Numbered from the stretch's first letter, positions 1-8,917 are shown. The stretch: DNA of 64,000 nucleotides from Anaerolineae bacterium (GCA_022841825.1 JALHQT010000005.1:248001-312000); one strand, 5' to 3'. Translations and numbers: made by a program. The notes: generated by a model not told the origin, from the letters alone.

Positions 1-2
1 GC

Positions 3-431
3 TTTGGTGAGGTTGTAGGGGAACAGATGGCGCTAGCAACCCTGGGCGAGATTGCGCACAGCGAAATTCTGACCATTTCTCATCATTGGACACAGGTCGA
101 TATTGATGCGTTTGTGGTCATGCCCAACCATATCCATATGATTGTCGTGATCGACCAGGGTAAGGCAGCGAACGCCATGAATGCAACGGACGCCATGAAT
201 GGCGTCCCTACAGGCAAGCCGCCTACGTTGGGAGAAATCGTTGGCAAGTACAAAGCTGGTGTCACACGGAAAGCGCGCGAACGTCGCGTCATCGAAGATG
301 GTTATCCGTTGCGGCAATCTCGGTACCATGACCATGTCATCCGCAACGAGGCAGATTTAGCGCGCATTCTGAATTACGTTGAATTCAACCCTGCCCGATG
401 GGCGGAAGACACATTCTTTTCCGCGAGATGA
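3..431 (+). CDS. REP-associated tyrosine transposase (IS200-like Y1 family), 5' end outside window
   Basis: The frame is open from the first complete codon of the window with no start of its own, so the gene begins upstream. The HUH-type metal-binding motif (MPNHIHM, codons at 129-137) and a later SRYHDHVIRNE segment (Tyr codon at 324-326) match the single-tyrosine transposases of the IS200/RAYT group. These are known to cut and join single-stranded DNA at palindromic REP hairpins. The protein ends in the family's usual NPARW-type tail, so the 3' end is intact. A GTAGG-flanked palindrome lies in frame inside it (188-212), between the HUH motif and the catalytic helix, and a second starts one base after its stop codon. 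No terminal inverted repeats of a classical IS are visible. Internal Met at 27 is probably not the true start, since FGEVVGEQ upstream continues the family pattern. Confidence 0.85.
   Translation, partial: FGEVVGEQMALATLGEIAHSEILTISHHWTQVDIDAFVVMPNHIHMIVVIDQGKAANAMNATDAMNGVPTGKPPTLGEIVGKYKAGVTRKARERRVIEDGYPLRQSRYHDHVIRNEADLARILNYVEFNPARWAEDTFFSAR
188..212. repeat. GTAGG-flanked palindrome (REP-like) inside the transposase gene
   Basis: Arms GGACGCCAT and ATGGCGTCC around a two-base centre, followed by CCTACA. A half copy (AACGCCATGAATGC) lies directly upstream at about 170-186. It is read in frame as part of a stretch NAMNATDAMNGVPT that looks foreign to the protein. Confidence 0.8.
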
Positions 432-456
432 TGTAGGGACGCCATTCATGGCGTCC
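432..456. repeat. GTAGG-flanked palindrome (REP-like) after the transposase stop
   Basis: TGTAG followed by arms GGACGCCAT / ATGGCGTCC. Same stem class as the copy inside the preceding gene, in the opposite orientation, one base after the TGA stop at 429-431. It also separates the transposase from the convergent MFS gene. Confidence 0.85.
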
Positions 457-488
457 GTTACCATCGCCCGTAGGTCAACCGTCACGCT

Positions 489-1727
489 TCAATCCCCCGC
501 GCTCGCCGCCGCCATACGTTCCCGGCGCATCCCGCGCAGCGCCCCGAAGATGACTAGCGCGGCAATCCCGGTGATCAGCGTGGTCGCCGCCGTGACGGCG
601 AACAGGAAGCCGTAACCAAACTGTTCGACCCAATTGCCCGCGAAAAGCGTGACCCCGAAGAACCCCATGCTCCACGCCGCCGTGCTGACGCTGCTGACCA
701 TGCCGATATGTTCTTCGGGCACGTAGTCGAGCAGCAGCGGATTGTAGAGCGGCGACATCGTGTTGCGCAGACCGAGCGCCAATGCATAGGCGACGATGGT
801 CGGCGCGATGGGGAGCGGTAGACTGAGCAGGAAGAACGCGCCCGTCGTGGCGAGCATGGCGACGACCAGCGCGTGGGTCTGCCCCAGGCGGCGCGCGCTA
901 TACGGCACGCCCAGCGTGATCACCAGCATGGCGAGCGAACCGAGCGAGAAGATCTGCCCGATCATGTCGTCCGCAAGCCCGAAGGTGTCGCGGAAAAAGA
1001 GATTGTAGTAGGGGATCGATAAGCCAGCTCCGACGCCGAAGATCAGCATCGGCAGGCTCATCAGCAGGATGGGCATCCAGGGCGTGCGTGTGGGCGCGCG
1101 CCTCACCTCGGCGGACGGGCTTTGCCGCGCCTCCGGCAGCATGACGAGCGGGATCAGGCTGAGCGCGACCACCCCGGCGGCAATCAGCAGGCTGGCAGCA
1201 TAGGCATCCCGGCTTTCTGGTCCGCCGAGCCAGGGCAGGAGATTGGCGAGCACGCCAGGCAGGCTGCCCCCCAGGGTGTTGGCGATAGAGATGCAGAGCG
1301 CGACGACGATGAATTGCAGCGAGAAGACGGAGGTGTACTGCTCGCTTTTGACCAGCTTGCCGACCATCGGGATGCCTGCGATGAAGACGGTGGTGTAGCC
1401 CGCGCCCATCAGCACACGAACGCCGTATTGCCAGCCGAAGCTCGCGCCCAGTGTCATGCCGACCATGCCCGCCGTGATCATCACCGCTGCGATCATGAAG
1501 GTGCGGCGCGCGCCCAGACGTGTGACGAGCAGCCCGGCGGGCAGGCTGAAGAGCAGCGCGCCCAGGCGCTGCGACCCATTGATGATCGAAATGGTCTCCA
1601 GATTGAAGCCGCTGCTCCGGTAGAAGAAGTTGAGAAACACATCCATCATGCCGTAGACACCCATGTCGATGAGTGCGGTCGCGGCAATGAAGAGGATGAC
1701 ATTCCGAGAGGACAAGAGGCGACGCAT
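489..1727 (-). CDS. Major facilitator superfamily transporter
   Basis: A 412-residue protein with about 12 hydrophobic segments in two halves of six, the usual size and layout of MFS exporters. A motif-A-like loop (GLLVTRLGARRTF, about residues 63-75) lies between TM2 and TM3, and a related YSARRLGQ loop is in the second half. It acts in the inner membrane as a proton-driven porter; the substrate cannot be read from the sequence. The GC-rich gene is convergent with the transposase and divergent from the radical SAM gene, with about 160 bases between the two starts. Drug or sugar efflux is the likeliest general role, by family. Confidence 0.85.
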   Translation of the reverse strand: MRRLLSSRNVILFIAATALIDMGVYGMMDVFLNFFYRSSGFNLETISIINGSQRLGALLFSLPAGLLVTRLGARRTFMIAAVMITAGMVGMTLGASFGWQYGVRVLMGAGYTTVFIAGIPMVGKLVKSEQYTSVFSLQFIVVALCISIANTLGGSLPGVLANLLPWLGGPESRDAYAASLLIAAGVVALSLIPLVMLPEARQSPSAEVRRAPTRTPWMPILLMSLPMLIFGVGAGLSIPYYNLFFRDTFGLADDMIGQIFSLGSLAMLVITLGVPYSARRLGQTHALVVAMLATTGAFFLLSLPLPIAPTIVAYALALGLRNTMSPLYNPLLLDYVPEEHIGMVSSVSTAAWSMGFFGVTLFAGNWVEQFGYGFLFAVTAATTLITGIAALVIFGALRGMRRERMAAASAGD

Positions 1728-1888
1728 GTGGAGTCCTGTGGGGAGAATGAGCAGCGAGCCTATTGTCGCAGAAACAGTAGGGCAAAATCAATTTGGAGAT
1801 GTCCTGCCTGTGATGCACACTCTTGTATCCACAAACGGCGGCAGGGTGCTAAAATCCGGTTAGTGAATTGGAATGTGTCTCATAATCG

Positions 1889-2932
1889 ATGTCCACACGT
1901 CACCTCCTCAACCTCGCGTCTGACCATCTGCGCAGCCTGCCGATTCTGATCCTCTATCTGACCGACGGCTGCAACAGCCGCTGCATTACCTGCGATATCT
2001 GGCGCGCCCCGCGCCTAAACATGCGGCGCGATCTGGTCGAGTCGCTCATCGCGGCGGTCAAACCGCTCGGCATCCGCTGGGTCGTCCTCAGCGGCGGCGA
2101 GGCGATGCAGCATCCGGCATGGGCGCAGATCGCTGCGCAGTTCCGTGCTGAGGGTGCGCGTGTCATCCTGCTCACCAACGGGCTGTTCCTGCGCAGAGAT
2201 GCGGCAGACGTGATCGCCAGTATTGACGAGGTGGTCGTCTCGCTCGATGGCGGCACCGCGGCAACCTACGCGCATATTCGCGGCGTGGGCGCCTACGATC
2301 TGGTACTGGAGGGTATCCGTGCCGTGCGTGCGGGCGGCGTGAGCGTGACGACGCGGACGACCGTGCAGCGCGCCAACTACCGGGAGATGCCGCAGATCGT
2401 CGCAGCGGCGAAGGCGGCAGGGGCAAACCACATCAGTTTCCTGACGGTCGATGTCCAGAACGCGGTCGCGTTTGGCGACCGGACGCTGCACCAGGCGGTC
2501 GATCCGTCCGCGCTCACATCTGACGACATTCCAGCGTTTGAGGATGTGCTGGCAGCCCTACAACGCGATCATGCCGATGATTTCTCATCAGGACTGATTG
2601 CGGAATCGCCCGCCAAGCTGCGCAGGATGATCGCCTATTTCCGCGCACTGCTCGGCGATAGCGAAGCGCCGCCTGTGCGCTGCAACGCGCCGCACACGTC
2701 GGTCGTCGTGCAGGTCGATGGCACGCTGCGTCCATGTTATTTCCTGCCGACAATGGGCAAGATCGATCTGATAAATGGAGAAGGGGCGACCCATAGGTCG
2801 CCCCTACAGACCGCCCTCAATACCGACGAGGCGCTGGCGCTACGTAAGGCGTACCGCTGCGGCGAAAGACCGGAATGCGCGCGCTGCGTCTGCCCGCTGT
2901 ACAAAGGCGCGCGGGCGTTGATGCAGCTATAG
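1889..2932 (+). CDS. Radical SAM protein with SPASM-type C-terminus
   Basis: 347 residues. The CNSRCITC motif (Cys28, Cys32, Cys35) is the CxxxCxxC site that binds the [4Fe-4S] cluster used to cleave S-adenosylmethionine. The C-terminus has further cysteines (RCNAPHTSV, RPCYF, then CGERPECARCVCPLY) typical of the SPASM/twitch domain that binds auxiliary clusters. Related proteins mature peptides or modify cofactors; no precursor peptide gene is seen next to it, so the substrate is unknown. A REP-like palindrome is inserted in frame at residues about 299-306 (read as GEGATHRSPL) just before the last cysteine cluster, without breaking the frame. Confidence 0.85.
   Translation: MSTRHLLNLASDHLRSLPILILYLTDGCNSRCITCDIWRAPRLNMRRDLVESLIAAVKPLGIRWVVLSGGEAMQHPAWAQIAAQFRAEGARVILLTNGLFLRRDAADVIASIDEVVVSLDGGTAATYAHIRGVGAYDLVLEGIRAVRAGGVSVTTRTTVQRANYREMPQIVAAAKAAGANHISFLTVDVQNAVAFGDRTLHQAVDPSALTSDDIPAFEDVLAALQRDHADDFSSGLIAESPAKLRRMIAYFRALLGDSEAPPVRCNAPHTSVVVQVDGTLRPCYFLPTMGKIDLINGEGATHRSPLQTALNTDEALALRKAYRCGERPECARCVCPLYKGARALMQL
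2783..2809. repeat. GTAGG-flanked palindrome (REP-like) within the radical SAM gene
   Basis: Perfect 9-base arms GGGGCGACC and GGTCGCCCC around a CATA loop, followed by TACAG. It is translated in frame within the C-terminal part of the radical SAM protein. Confidence 0.85.
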
Positions 2933-2981
2933 GGGATGGCGGTAAAGATCGCAGTCGCGCCACATCGCCGTCAGGAAGATC

Positions 2982-3470
2982 ATGGAATCGATGCGCGGTT
3001 ACTGGGGGTTGGGGCTGCTGCTCGCGTTTATGGGTTGTGGGCTGTTGATACGCGCGCTTCTGATCCAGACAGGCAGATACAAAGCTCCGCTGCTGCGTGA
3101 GTTTGAGCGCTACCGCGATGCCCCATTTCGCTACAACGTGCTGCGCGACCTTGCGGCTTACACGGGGGCGACCTGGGGCGGGATCATCCTCGTCCTGGCG
3201 CATCTCACGCCGCTGCCCACACCCTGGCTGCTGCCGATGGCGCTGCTGTGGGGCGCAGCACTGCTCGCTCACTGGCTGGGGGCAGACCTTGAGCCGATCA
3301 TGCCGATGCCACGCTGGTTCGCGCGCTTCCTGCGCATGACATCCGCATCGGAACGCCGCCGCATCGCCTACGCCTGGCTGAATATTACGCCAGCAATGCG
3401 CAAGCACTTCAACGCGCAGGATGACGACTTCTTCGCCTGGGTCGATCTGGTCATGCTGACGGTGGTATAG
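2982..3470 (+). CDS. Small membrane protein of unknown function
   Basis: 162 residues, not recognised. An N-terminal hydrophobic segment (residues about 5-27) and a second hydrophobic region (about 62-98, one or two helices) suggest an inner-membrane protein. The remainder is a basic cytoplasmic tail (RWFARFLRMTSASERRRIAYAW) ending in an acidic DDDFF stretch. The ATG at 2982 is favoured because AGGAAG lies five bases upstream. Its last 20 bases overlap the 3' end of the convergent STAND regulator gene, so no terminator can separate the two. Confidence 0.6.
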   Translation: MESMRGYWGLGLLLAFMGCGLLIRALLIQTGRYKAPLLREFERYRDAPFRYNVLRDLAAYTGATWGGIILVLAHLTPLPTPWLLPMALLWGAALLAHWLGADLEPIMPMPRWFARFLRMTSASERRRIAYAWLNITPAMRKHFNAQDDDFFAWVDLVMLTVV

Positions 3471-5880
3471 CCTGCTGAAAAGTGTGAATTTCGCTCATCA
3501 GCAATTCGGCAATCGCTCGCTTATCTGAGGGGAGCAGGGTAGAAGGAGTTGTCACGATAGCTGTCGAAGATCCGGTGCGAATACTCGTCAGGTAGCGCGT
3601 GGCGGTATCGCGCGCCGATTGATAGCAGTCAGGATGAACGGCACAGTATTCGAGCAGCGCCAAGCTAAGCGACCGCTTCCCCGCCATATTTAGCACAATG
3701 GCGACCTCCGCAAAACAATCGATCTCCAGCCCAAGCTGTGGGTTGCCGAGTAGCCCCTGTAAGGTCGTATGGAAGGTCTCAATCGCTTCTGGAATGTGCC
3801 CTAGTGCCAGTTTGACTCGCCCAATACTGATCTGCGTGCGATGGTAGTTCCAGACATCTTCCCACTCCGTAGCGGCGGCAAGTACGGCGGCGTAATGTGC
3901 CAGCGCCACCTCCGGCTTGCCGCGTGTTTCCGCCGCCAAGCCCAGTTCGGTCTGCACAATGCCTGCGCCCCAGCCGACAGCATCCTCCCGCCACAAGCCC
4001 AGCGTTTCCAACTGCTGGGCGTAAGCGGCTTCGGCATTGCCGAGCAAGTGCTTCACGCGCCCGACCTGAAAACTCGTGACGATGGTGAGATAAGGATCGA
4101 CTGGTTCTATGCGCGACAGTGCGGTTAAAGCCCGCTCCACGCTCGCCAGCGCGCTTACGCCATCTCCTAAGGCGTGAAAAACATACGAATCGATGACATG
4201 AATGTGATATGCATCGCGCGGGTCTTCGCTTCGGTGTATCTCGTCCATGCGTGGGGCGGTCATGAGGAGATGAGACTCTGGAATGCGTCCCTGGCGCAAG
4301 AGGAACGAGGCGACCAGCACCTGACTGAAATCACCCTGGCGTTTTTCCGCTGCGTTGCCGTTCGCACCATCAAAGACTTGCGCGGCAGCGCGAAACAAAA
4401 TCTCGCCTTCCTGAAAATCAGAAGTGATGTTGTAGTACAGCCATAGGGGTTCCCAACAGCGGTCGAACCAGTCGAGTCTGCGCTGATCCAGCATCGTCTC
4501 CCATGCTAGATGCAGGTTTTCGATCTCGCCGTGCAGCCTTGGAACTTCTTCGTACGCGTAGACAAACTTGATACGCTGCGCGCTGTGCTTGAGACTTTCG
4601 ATGTAATATTCCGCGTGTGCCAGACGCGCATCGCGCCATGCCAGCTCATCCGCCATCAGCTTTTGCAGCGCCAGTTGGCGGATCATTTCGTGCAAGATGA
4701 GACGATTTTCACTCCGCCGATCCACCAGCATCTTGTCCTGCAAAAAAGCCAGAACCGCCGCATCCGTCGCCGCCACTGCCTGGGCAGCATCCATTGTGAA
4801 ACCGCCGCGAAAGACTGCCAGGCGCAGGAGCGCAGATTGCTCGCGCGCGGAGAGCCGTTCCCAGGTGGTCTCGAATACGGCTTGCAGGGATTTATGCCGC
4901 TCCCCTGAATCGCGATAGCGCGAGGTGAGATCGAGGACTTTGGTAGACAGGCTCCTGAGGATTTCCGAGGGGCTAAACACGTCCGTCCAGGAGGCTGCCA
5001 TTTCGATGGCAAGCGGGATGCCCTGAAGCGACCGGCAGATGGCATGGATGGCGTCGCCTTCCGCAGGGATAAAATGCTGGTTCCTGCGCTGCGCCGTGCT
5101 GACGAACAGGGTCACAGCATCGGTCAACGGCGAGTCATCCGTCATGCCCAACCCCTGAAGCCGAATCGACCATTCGCTGCTGATTTGCAGGCGCTCACGA
5201 GAGGTGATGAGCAGCTTTATCCCCGGCGCGCGTTCGAGGATAGCGGTCAGCAACTGCGTGCTGTCTGGCAGGAGCTGTTCAAAATTGTCGAGCGCCAGTA
5301 GGATTTCTCTCGCGGAGAGCGCCTGCACGATCTGCTCTTCCGACGATGCAAAGGGTGTGAGGGTTATCCCGACGGCTGAGGCAATCGCCCGCGCCAACTG
5401 TTCCGGCGTGGTCGTTTCCGTCAGGTTGATGAACCACGCTTCCTGAAAGAACTCCTGTGAAAAAGTGGCGAACGCCCGCGTTGCCAACCGTGTCTTGCCG
5501 ACCCCGCCGACTCCGACAATCGAGATGCAGCGGCAGTCGGGATCTCGCAAAAGGGCGGCGATGTGCGCCATTTCTGCATCACGCCCGAGGAAGGGCGTGC
5601 CGGAACGATAGCCCACGCCCGTCTGTGTCGTTCTGTCTACCGTGGTTGCTTGTTTGAGCGCAAAACGCAGGATGGCGTCTCGGTCGTCGTCCTCGTCTGC
5701 CAGCGCCTCCACCAATCGCTCGACGACGAAGCGCGTCAGCGCATAGCTGTCGCTTTCAACCTGACGAATGGTGATCTCCGCGTAGCCAATCAGGCTGCCG
5801 AGCGCCTTCTGCGTGATCCCCCGTGCTTTACGACGCGCGCGCACCCACTGCCCAAACGACCTCACGGATGAAAGAGACAT
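3451..5880 (-). CDS. STAND regulator: XRE-type HTH, NB-ARC ATPase, TPR repeats
   Basis: 809 residues. An N-terminal helix-turn-helix of the XRE kind (about 8-62, LGSLIGYAEITIRQVES) is followed by LGRDAEM and a nucleotide-binding domain with Walker A GVGGVGKT (123-130), Walker B ILLALDNFE (Asp198) and a sensor-like LITSRERL. The C-terminal half consists of helical TPR-like repeats. Such signal-transduction ATPases oligomerise on ligand binding; in bacteria they regulate transcription or act in defence. The HTH points to a DNA-binding regulator, possibly of the divergent secreted-protein gene that starts about 160 bases away. Target and ligand are not visible. Confidence 0.85.
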   Translation of the reverse strand: MSLSSVRSFGQWVRARRKARGITQKALGSLIGYAEITIRQVESDSYALTRFVVERLVEALADEDDDRDAILRFALKQATTVDRTTQTGVGYRSGTPFLGRDAEMAHIAALLRDPDCRCISIVGVGGVGKTRLATRAFATFSQEFFQEAWFINLTETTTPEQLARAIASAVGITLTPFASSEEQIVQALSAREILLALDNFEQLLPDSTQLLTAILERAPGIKLLITSRERLQISSEWSIRLQGLGMTDDSPLTDAVTLFVSTAQRRNQHFIPAEGDAIHAICRSLQGIPLAIEMAASWTDVFSPSEILRSLSTKVLDLTSRYRDSGERHKSLQAVFETTWERLSAREQSALLRLAVFRGGFTMDAAQAVAATDAAVLAFLQDKMLVDRRSENRLILHEMIRQLALQKLMADELAWRDARLAHAEYYIESLKHSAQRIKFVYAYEEVPRLHGEIENLHLAWETMLDQRRLDWFDRCWEPLWLYYNITSDFQEGEILFRAAAQVFDGANGNAAEKRQGDFSQVLVASFLLRQGRIPESHLLMTAPRMDEIHRSEDPRDAYHIHVIDSYVFHALGDGVSALASVERALTALSRIEPVDPYLTIVTSFQVGRVKHLLGNAEAAYAQQLETLGLWREDAVGWGAGIVQTELGLAAETRGKPEVALAHYAAVLAAATEWEDVWNYHRTQISIGRVKLALGHIPEAIETFHTTLQGLLGNPQLGLEIDCFAEVAIVLNMAGKRSLSLALLEYCAVHPDCYQSARDTATRYLTSIRTGSSTAIVTTPSTLLPSDKRAIAELLMSEIHTFQQAIPPSA

Positions 5881-5991
5881 AGCAGACCTCGCGGCGCGGA
5901 TGGCGTTATCGCTTTTCTATCGGTCGGCGACGCGGCAGACAGCGACAAAGTCCGTATGATGCTGAGTGTCATTATAGGGTGATTCTTACTG

Positions 5992-6014
5992 TTTGCGCGA
6001 TCTCAAATCGCGAA
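5992..6014. promoter_or_regulatory. Possible operator between the STAND gene and the secreted-protein gene
   Basis: Imperfect inverted repeat GTTTGCGCGAT / ATCGCGAAAC around a short centre, located 26 bases before the secreted-protein start and about 112 bases before the STAND gene start. The position suits a regulator site. Assignment to the STAND protein is only a guess. Confidence 0.25.
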
Positions 6015-6039
6015 ACACCTCATGGGGGAGGTCAGCACT

Positions 6040-7548
6040 ATGCAGTCTCGACGCATCAATAGGCTTGTTCGCTCATTATGCCTTCTGGCAGTCGTGGTTC
6101 TCATCATCACGCTCGTTCCGCGTCTGTCGTCGGTCGCGGCGCAGGGCGGCGTGGACGCGGTGGATGACAGCTACACGCTGTTCAATACTCAACCCTACAG
6201 CTTCGGTGCCCCCGGTCTGCTTGGCAACGACACTGGCGCGGAGGGCGTATCCGTAGTCGGATTCGACGCGACGACCGCCACAGCCGGTGCCGCCGTGAAC
6301 GTCAACCCTGATGGCTCATGGTCAATTGGCTCCGCGAATGGCTACCTAGGCAGCGATAGTTTCACCTACACTGTCGCGGACTTCGCCGGGGAGGATACCG
6401 CCACCGTTTACCTGACATATCAAGCCGCCTCGGTGGACGCTGTAGACGACAACCTGACGGTATGCGCTCAACATCGTGCATTCCTTTCCTGGACAGACAA
6501 CGATACCCCATCCACAGCCACCCTCACCGCCAGCGAATATTCCACGACGAATAGTGGATTAGTACGCAATATAAATGGGAACAATTGGGAATTTATCCTG
6601 CCCCAACTTGGACCCGATGCATTTTCCTATACGATGACCGATGGAGTCTCGCAGGATACTGCCACAGTATATCTGGATGTCATTCCCAATACCTTTACCA
6701 CAATGAATGACACTTACACAGTAACTGCTGGGGAAATTCTGAGTGGTGTAAACGTCCTCAGTAATGACAGTGGCACCAATCTGTCAGTGGTAAGCTACGT
6801 CGATCCGCCAGAAGCGTATACGGTCGGCGATGTGTTTACCATCAACTTTGCCACAGGCGACTTGTACTATGCACCATCGCTTTCGGTGAGCGGCACCATT
6901 ACTTCGACCTATTGGGCGATGGATAACGACTTTGGATGCGTCGTTGAGGGTGTGGTCACGATTCAAGTGAACTCCTCGATACCCACACCGACCAATACGC
7001 CAGTGCCGCCAACGCCGACGGACACGCCAACCAGCACAGCGACTGCAACCGCGACGGCGACCAATACTGCTACTAACACGCCGACAGCAACGGCAACGTC
7101 GACCAGCACGGCGACCGCCACGCCTGTGCCGCCGACCGCGACGCCAACCAGCACGGCGACCGCCACTGCGACAGCGTCACCGACTGCAACGCCAACCAGC
7201 ACGGCGACTGCCACAGCAACTGCGACGAACACGCCCGTGTCGGTCAACCGCGCACCGTATATATATGCCCCCAGTCTATCGGTCGTTGTTTTAAGTCGTG
7301 GGGGGGGGTTATTCATTTCGGGTGCAGCCCAGGATCCTGAACGTGACCCAATAACAATGACTGCTTCCGTTGGTCAGATAAGGCAGTTCATTTCACAGTC
7401 TTGGTGGCCGGTAGGGACGACTGTATGGAGTTGGAACTACAGGGTACCTATTGATACGCCAACGGGTACGCGCATCACCGTGACGATCACGGCGACGGAC
7501 GCGCGTGGCGCATCGAGCAGCATACAGTTTGAGTTACGGGTGCGCTAA
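6040..7548 (+). CDS. Secreted repeat protein with Thr/Pro/Ala-rich linker
   Basis: 502 residues. The ATG at 6040 is chosen over 6022 because GGGGGAGG lies eight bases upstream. An N-terminal signal peptide (basic start, hydrophobic LLAVVVLIITLV, likely cut after SVAAQ) precedes three repeats of about 95 residues. These begin AVDDSYTLF, AVDDNLTVC and MNDTYTVTAG and carry LGNDTG / SNDSGTN and DSFTYTV / DAFSYTM strands, typical of bacterial Ig-like/cadherin-like extracellular modules. A low-complexity linker of TPT, TAT and TNT units (nucleotides about 6980-7235) follows, then a final Ig-like domain. The layout suggests a cell-surface or extracellular protein; such linkers are commonly glycosylated. 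No enzyme domain seen. Confidence 0.8.
   Translation: MQSRRINRLVRSLCLLAVVVLIITLVPRLSSVAAQGGVDAVDDSYTLFNTQPYSFGAPGLLGNDTGAEGVSVVGFDATTATAGAAVNVNPDGSWSIGSANGYLGSDSFTYTVADFAGEDTATVYLTYQAASVDAVDDNLTVCAQHRAFLSWTDNDTPSTATLTASEYSTTNSGLVRNINGNNWEFILPQLGPDAFSYTMTDGVSQDTATVYLDVIPNTFTTMNDTYTVTAGEILSGVNVLSNDSGTNLSVVSYVDPPEAYTVGDVFTINFATGDLYYAPSLSVSGTITSTYWAMDNDFGCVVEGVVTIQVNSSIPTPTNTPVPPTPTDTPTSTATATATATNTATNTPTATATSTSTATATPVPPTATPTSTATATATASPTATPTSTATATATATNTPVSVNRAPYIYAPSLSVVVLSRGGGLFISGAAQDPERDPITMTASVGQIRQFISQSWWPVGTTVWSWNYRVPIDTPTGTRITVTITATDARGASSSIQFELRVR
6985..7235. repeat. Low-complexity coding repeat (ACG/ACC/GCN, Thr-Pro-Ala linker)
   Basis: Degenerate tandem repetition of CAACCAGCACGGCGACCGCCAC-like units that encodes the Thr/Ala/Pro linker of the secreted protein. 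The unit recurs at least three times with small changes, which makes the tract prone to length variation. Confidence 0.75.
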
Positions 7549-7568
7549 TCCAACCTGTGTATCAAATA

Positions 7569-7589
7569 GGGCGAGCTCATGGTTCGCCC
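7569..7589. repeat. GTAGG-type palindrome, diverged copy
   Basis: ATA followed by arms GGGCGAGC / GTTCGCCC (one mismatch) around TCATG, then CCAACA in place of CCTACA. It lies between two same-strand genes 20 bases after the stop, where it could act as a hairpin but has no T-run. Confidence 0.55.
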
Positions 7590-7626
7590 CAACATGTTTT
7601 GATTCAATGTTGAGGAGGGCTTTGCG

Positions 7627-8856
7627 ATGCGCAGTGGACGTTTTCGTGTCACGGTCAATGGCTTTCGGGTAAACGCACAAACATGGGATGATGCGCTCAA
7701 TTTTGATGGGTGGGGCGATGAAGTGTTCTTCAAAAGCAGCGCTCGCGGATTAAACGCAGATAAGACTGAAGTCGCATATGAAGACAGAACGACTTCTCTT
7801 ATGGGGGATACCAGTGCCTATGCGCCGAAGGTGCGAGCAGGGACAGGTAAGCCAACAGGCGGACTTATCACAGGGGATACATTCCCTCCGCCTGAACCCT
7901 GGAAGAAGAGCCGATCTGCAAATCTGGATCAGGAATACCCGCCGTTCAGGTTGTGGGAGGGAGATCTGACTCAGAAGGAGCACACGGTATTCATCGCCCT
8001 GGCATTGTATGAATGGGATCCCGGCGAGAATTTCCTGCAAGGTATCGTTGAATGGCTAGGCAAGTCCCTTGCCAAACTGAAACAGACAGATCTCTTCGGT
8101 CCAACTGCCAAGAAGGTGTTTGAGGGTTTTGAACTCGGTTTGGATGTCTTGGGCGAGTTTCCGTTAGGGAATTCCGGCACCAAGCCAATCGGGATCAAGA
8201 AAGCGGGCAAGTCGGGATATGGGGAGTTCACTCCGAAAATCATTGTCCTGAATTACGACAATGCTATTCAGCTCATCAATTCTCGCCCCTCTGGCAGAGA
8301 CTTTGGTGTGATCGAGATTAACTATTTTGATGATGTGTACTATGCTGGGAATTATTCGATTTTCGTGCAGATCGAATATCTAGTGGATGAGGATGCAGTC
8401 ATCACATCCGACTTCTCACCGAAGGTGTATACGGTGGTGGGTGGGGGCAAGCTGTGGATTGACTTGCCGAGCCAACTGGATGAGCGTTACGATGGGACGG
8501 CTAGACTCACTGTAATCCCCCATGGCGTTATTGAAGTGATGCCCGATTATCCAATGGATGGAACCCTTATCCAGGAATGGGACAAGCCAGAAGTCTATGT
8601 CATGCTGGCAGGCGCAAAAGTCTGGATTCCCTCTTTTGAAGAACTCAAGTGGTATGGTGCTGTAGAGCGAATTCGCAAAGTTCCTGTGAACTCACTATCC
8701 CGCCTCCCCAATGTTCCGCGACCGGGAACAGTCTTTGTCGAACGTTTCTCGCGAAAGAGAGTCCTGTTTTCGCAAGAAGGTGCGCAAATTCCGTGGTTCG
8801 AAATGCCGGGCGTCGATGCTTATACGGTTCCAGATGGAACATTGGCACGTATCTGA
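7627..8856 (+). CDS. Protein of unknown function following the secreted protein
   Basis: 409 residues, not recognised. GAGGAGGG sits seven bases before the ATG. No signal peptide or membrane segment is obvious. The N-terminus (RFRVTVNGFRVNAQTWDDALNFDGWGDEVFF) and a central block on the DNA segment 7960-8350 resemble a beta-rich domain. The C-terminal part reads like a tail-associated module: KVYTVVGGGKLWIDLPSQ, then VYVMLAGAKVWIPSFEELKWYG with a repeated GGGKLWI / AGAKVWI pattern. It is about 78 bases downstream of the Ig-like protein on the same strand, so the two may be co-transcribed. Function not inferred. Confidence 0.7.
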   Translation: MRSGRFRVTVNGFRVNAQTWDDALNFDGWGDEVFFKSSARGLNADKTEVAYEDRTTSLMGDTSAYAPKVRAGTGKPTGGLITGDTFPPPEPWKKSRSANLDQEYPPFRLWEGDLTQKEHTVFIALALYEWDPGENFLQGIVEWLGKSLAKLKQTDLFGPTAKKVFEGFELGLDVLGEFPLGNSGTKPIGIKKAGKSGYGEFTPKIIVLNYDNAIQLINSRPSGRDFGVIEINYFDDVYYAGNYSIFVQIEYLVDEDAVITSDFSPKVYTVVGGGKLWIDLPSQLDERYDGTARLTVIPHGVIEVMPDYPMDGTLIQEWDKPEVYVMLAGAKVWIPSFEELKWYGAVERIRKVPVNSLSRLPNVPRPGTVFVERFSRKRVLFSQEGAQIPWFEMPGVDAYTVPDGTLARI

Positions 8857-8872
8857 CGGCGAAGCATAATTT

Positions 8873-8901
8873 CAGTCCCTCGCCGTTACGACGAGGGACT
8901 G
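8873..8901. terminator. Hairpin between convergent genes
   Basis: Perfect 10-base arms CAGTCCCTCG and CGAGGGACTG with a 9-base loop, placed between the ends of two convergent genes (8856 and 8918). It could stop transcription from both sides, though no strong T-run follows on the plus strand. Confidence 0.5.
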
Positions 8902-8917
8902 GAGGCAATAGAGTGTC

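Noticed and set aside
6985-7235. Possible CRISPR-like or minisatellite array from the repeated ACCAGCACGGCGACC units
   Set aside because: The units are in frame, vary in length and encode a Thr/Pro/Ala linker; there are no spacers.
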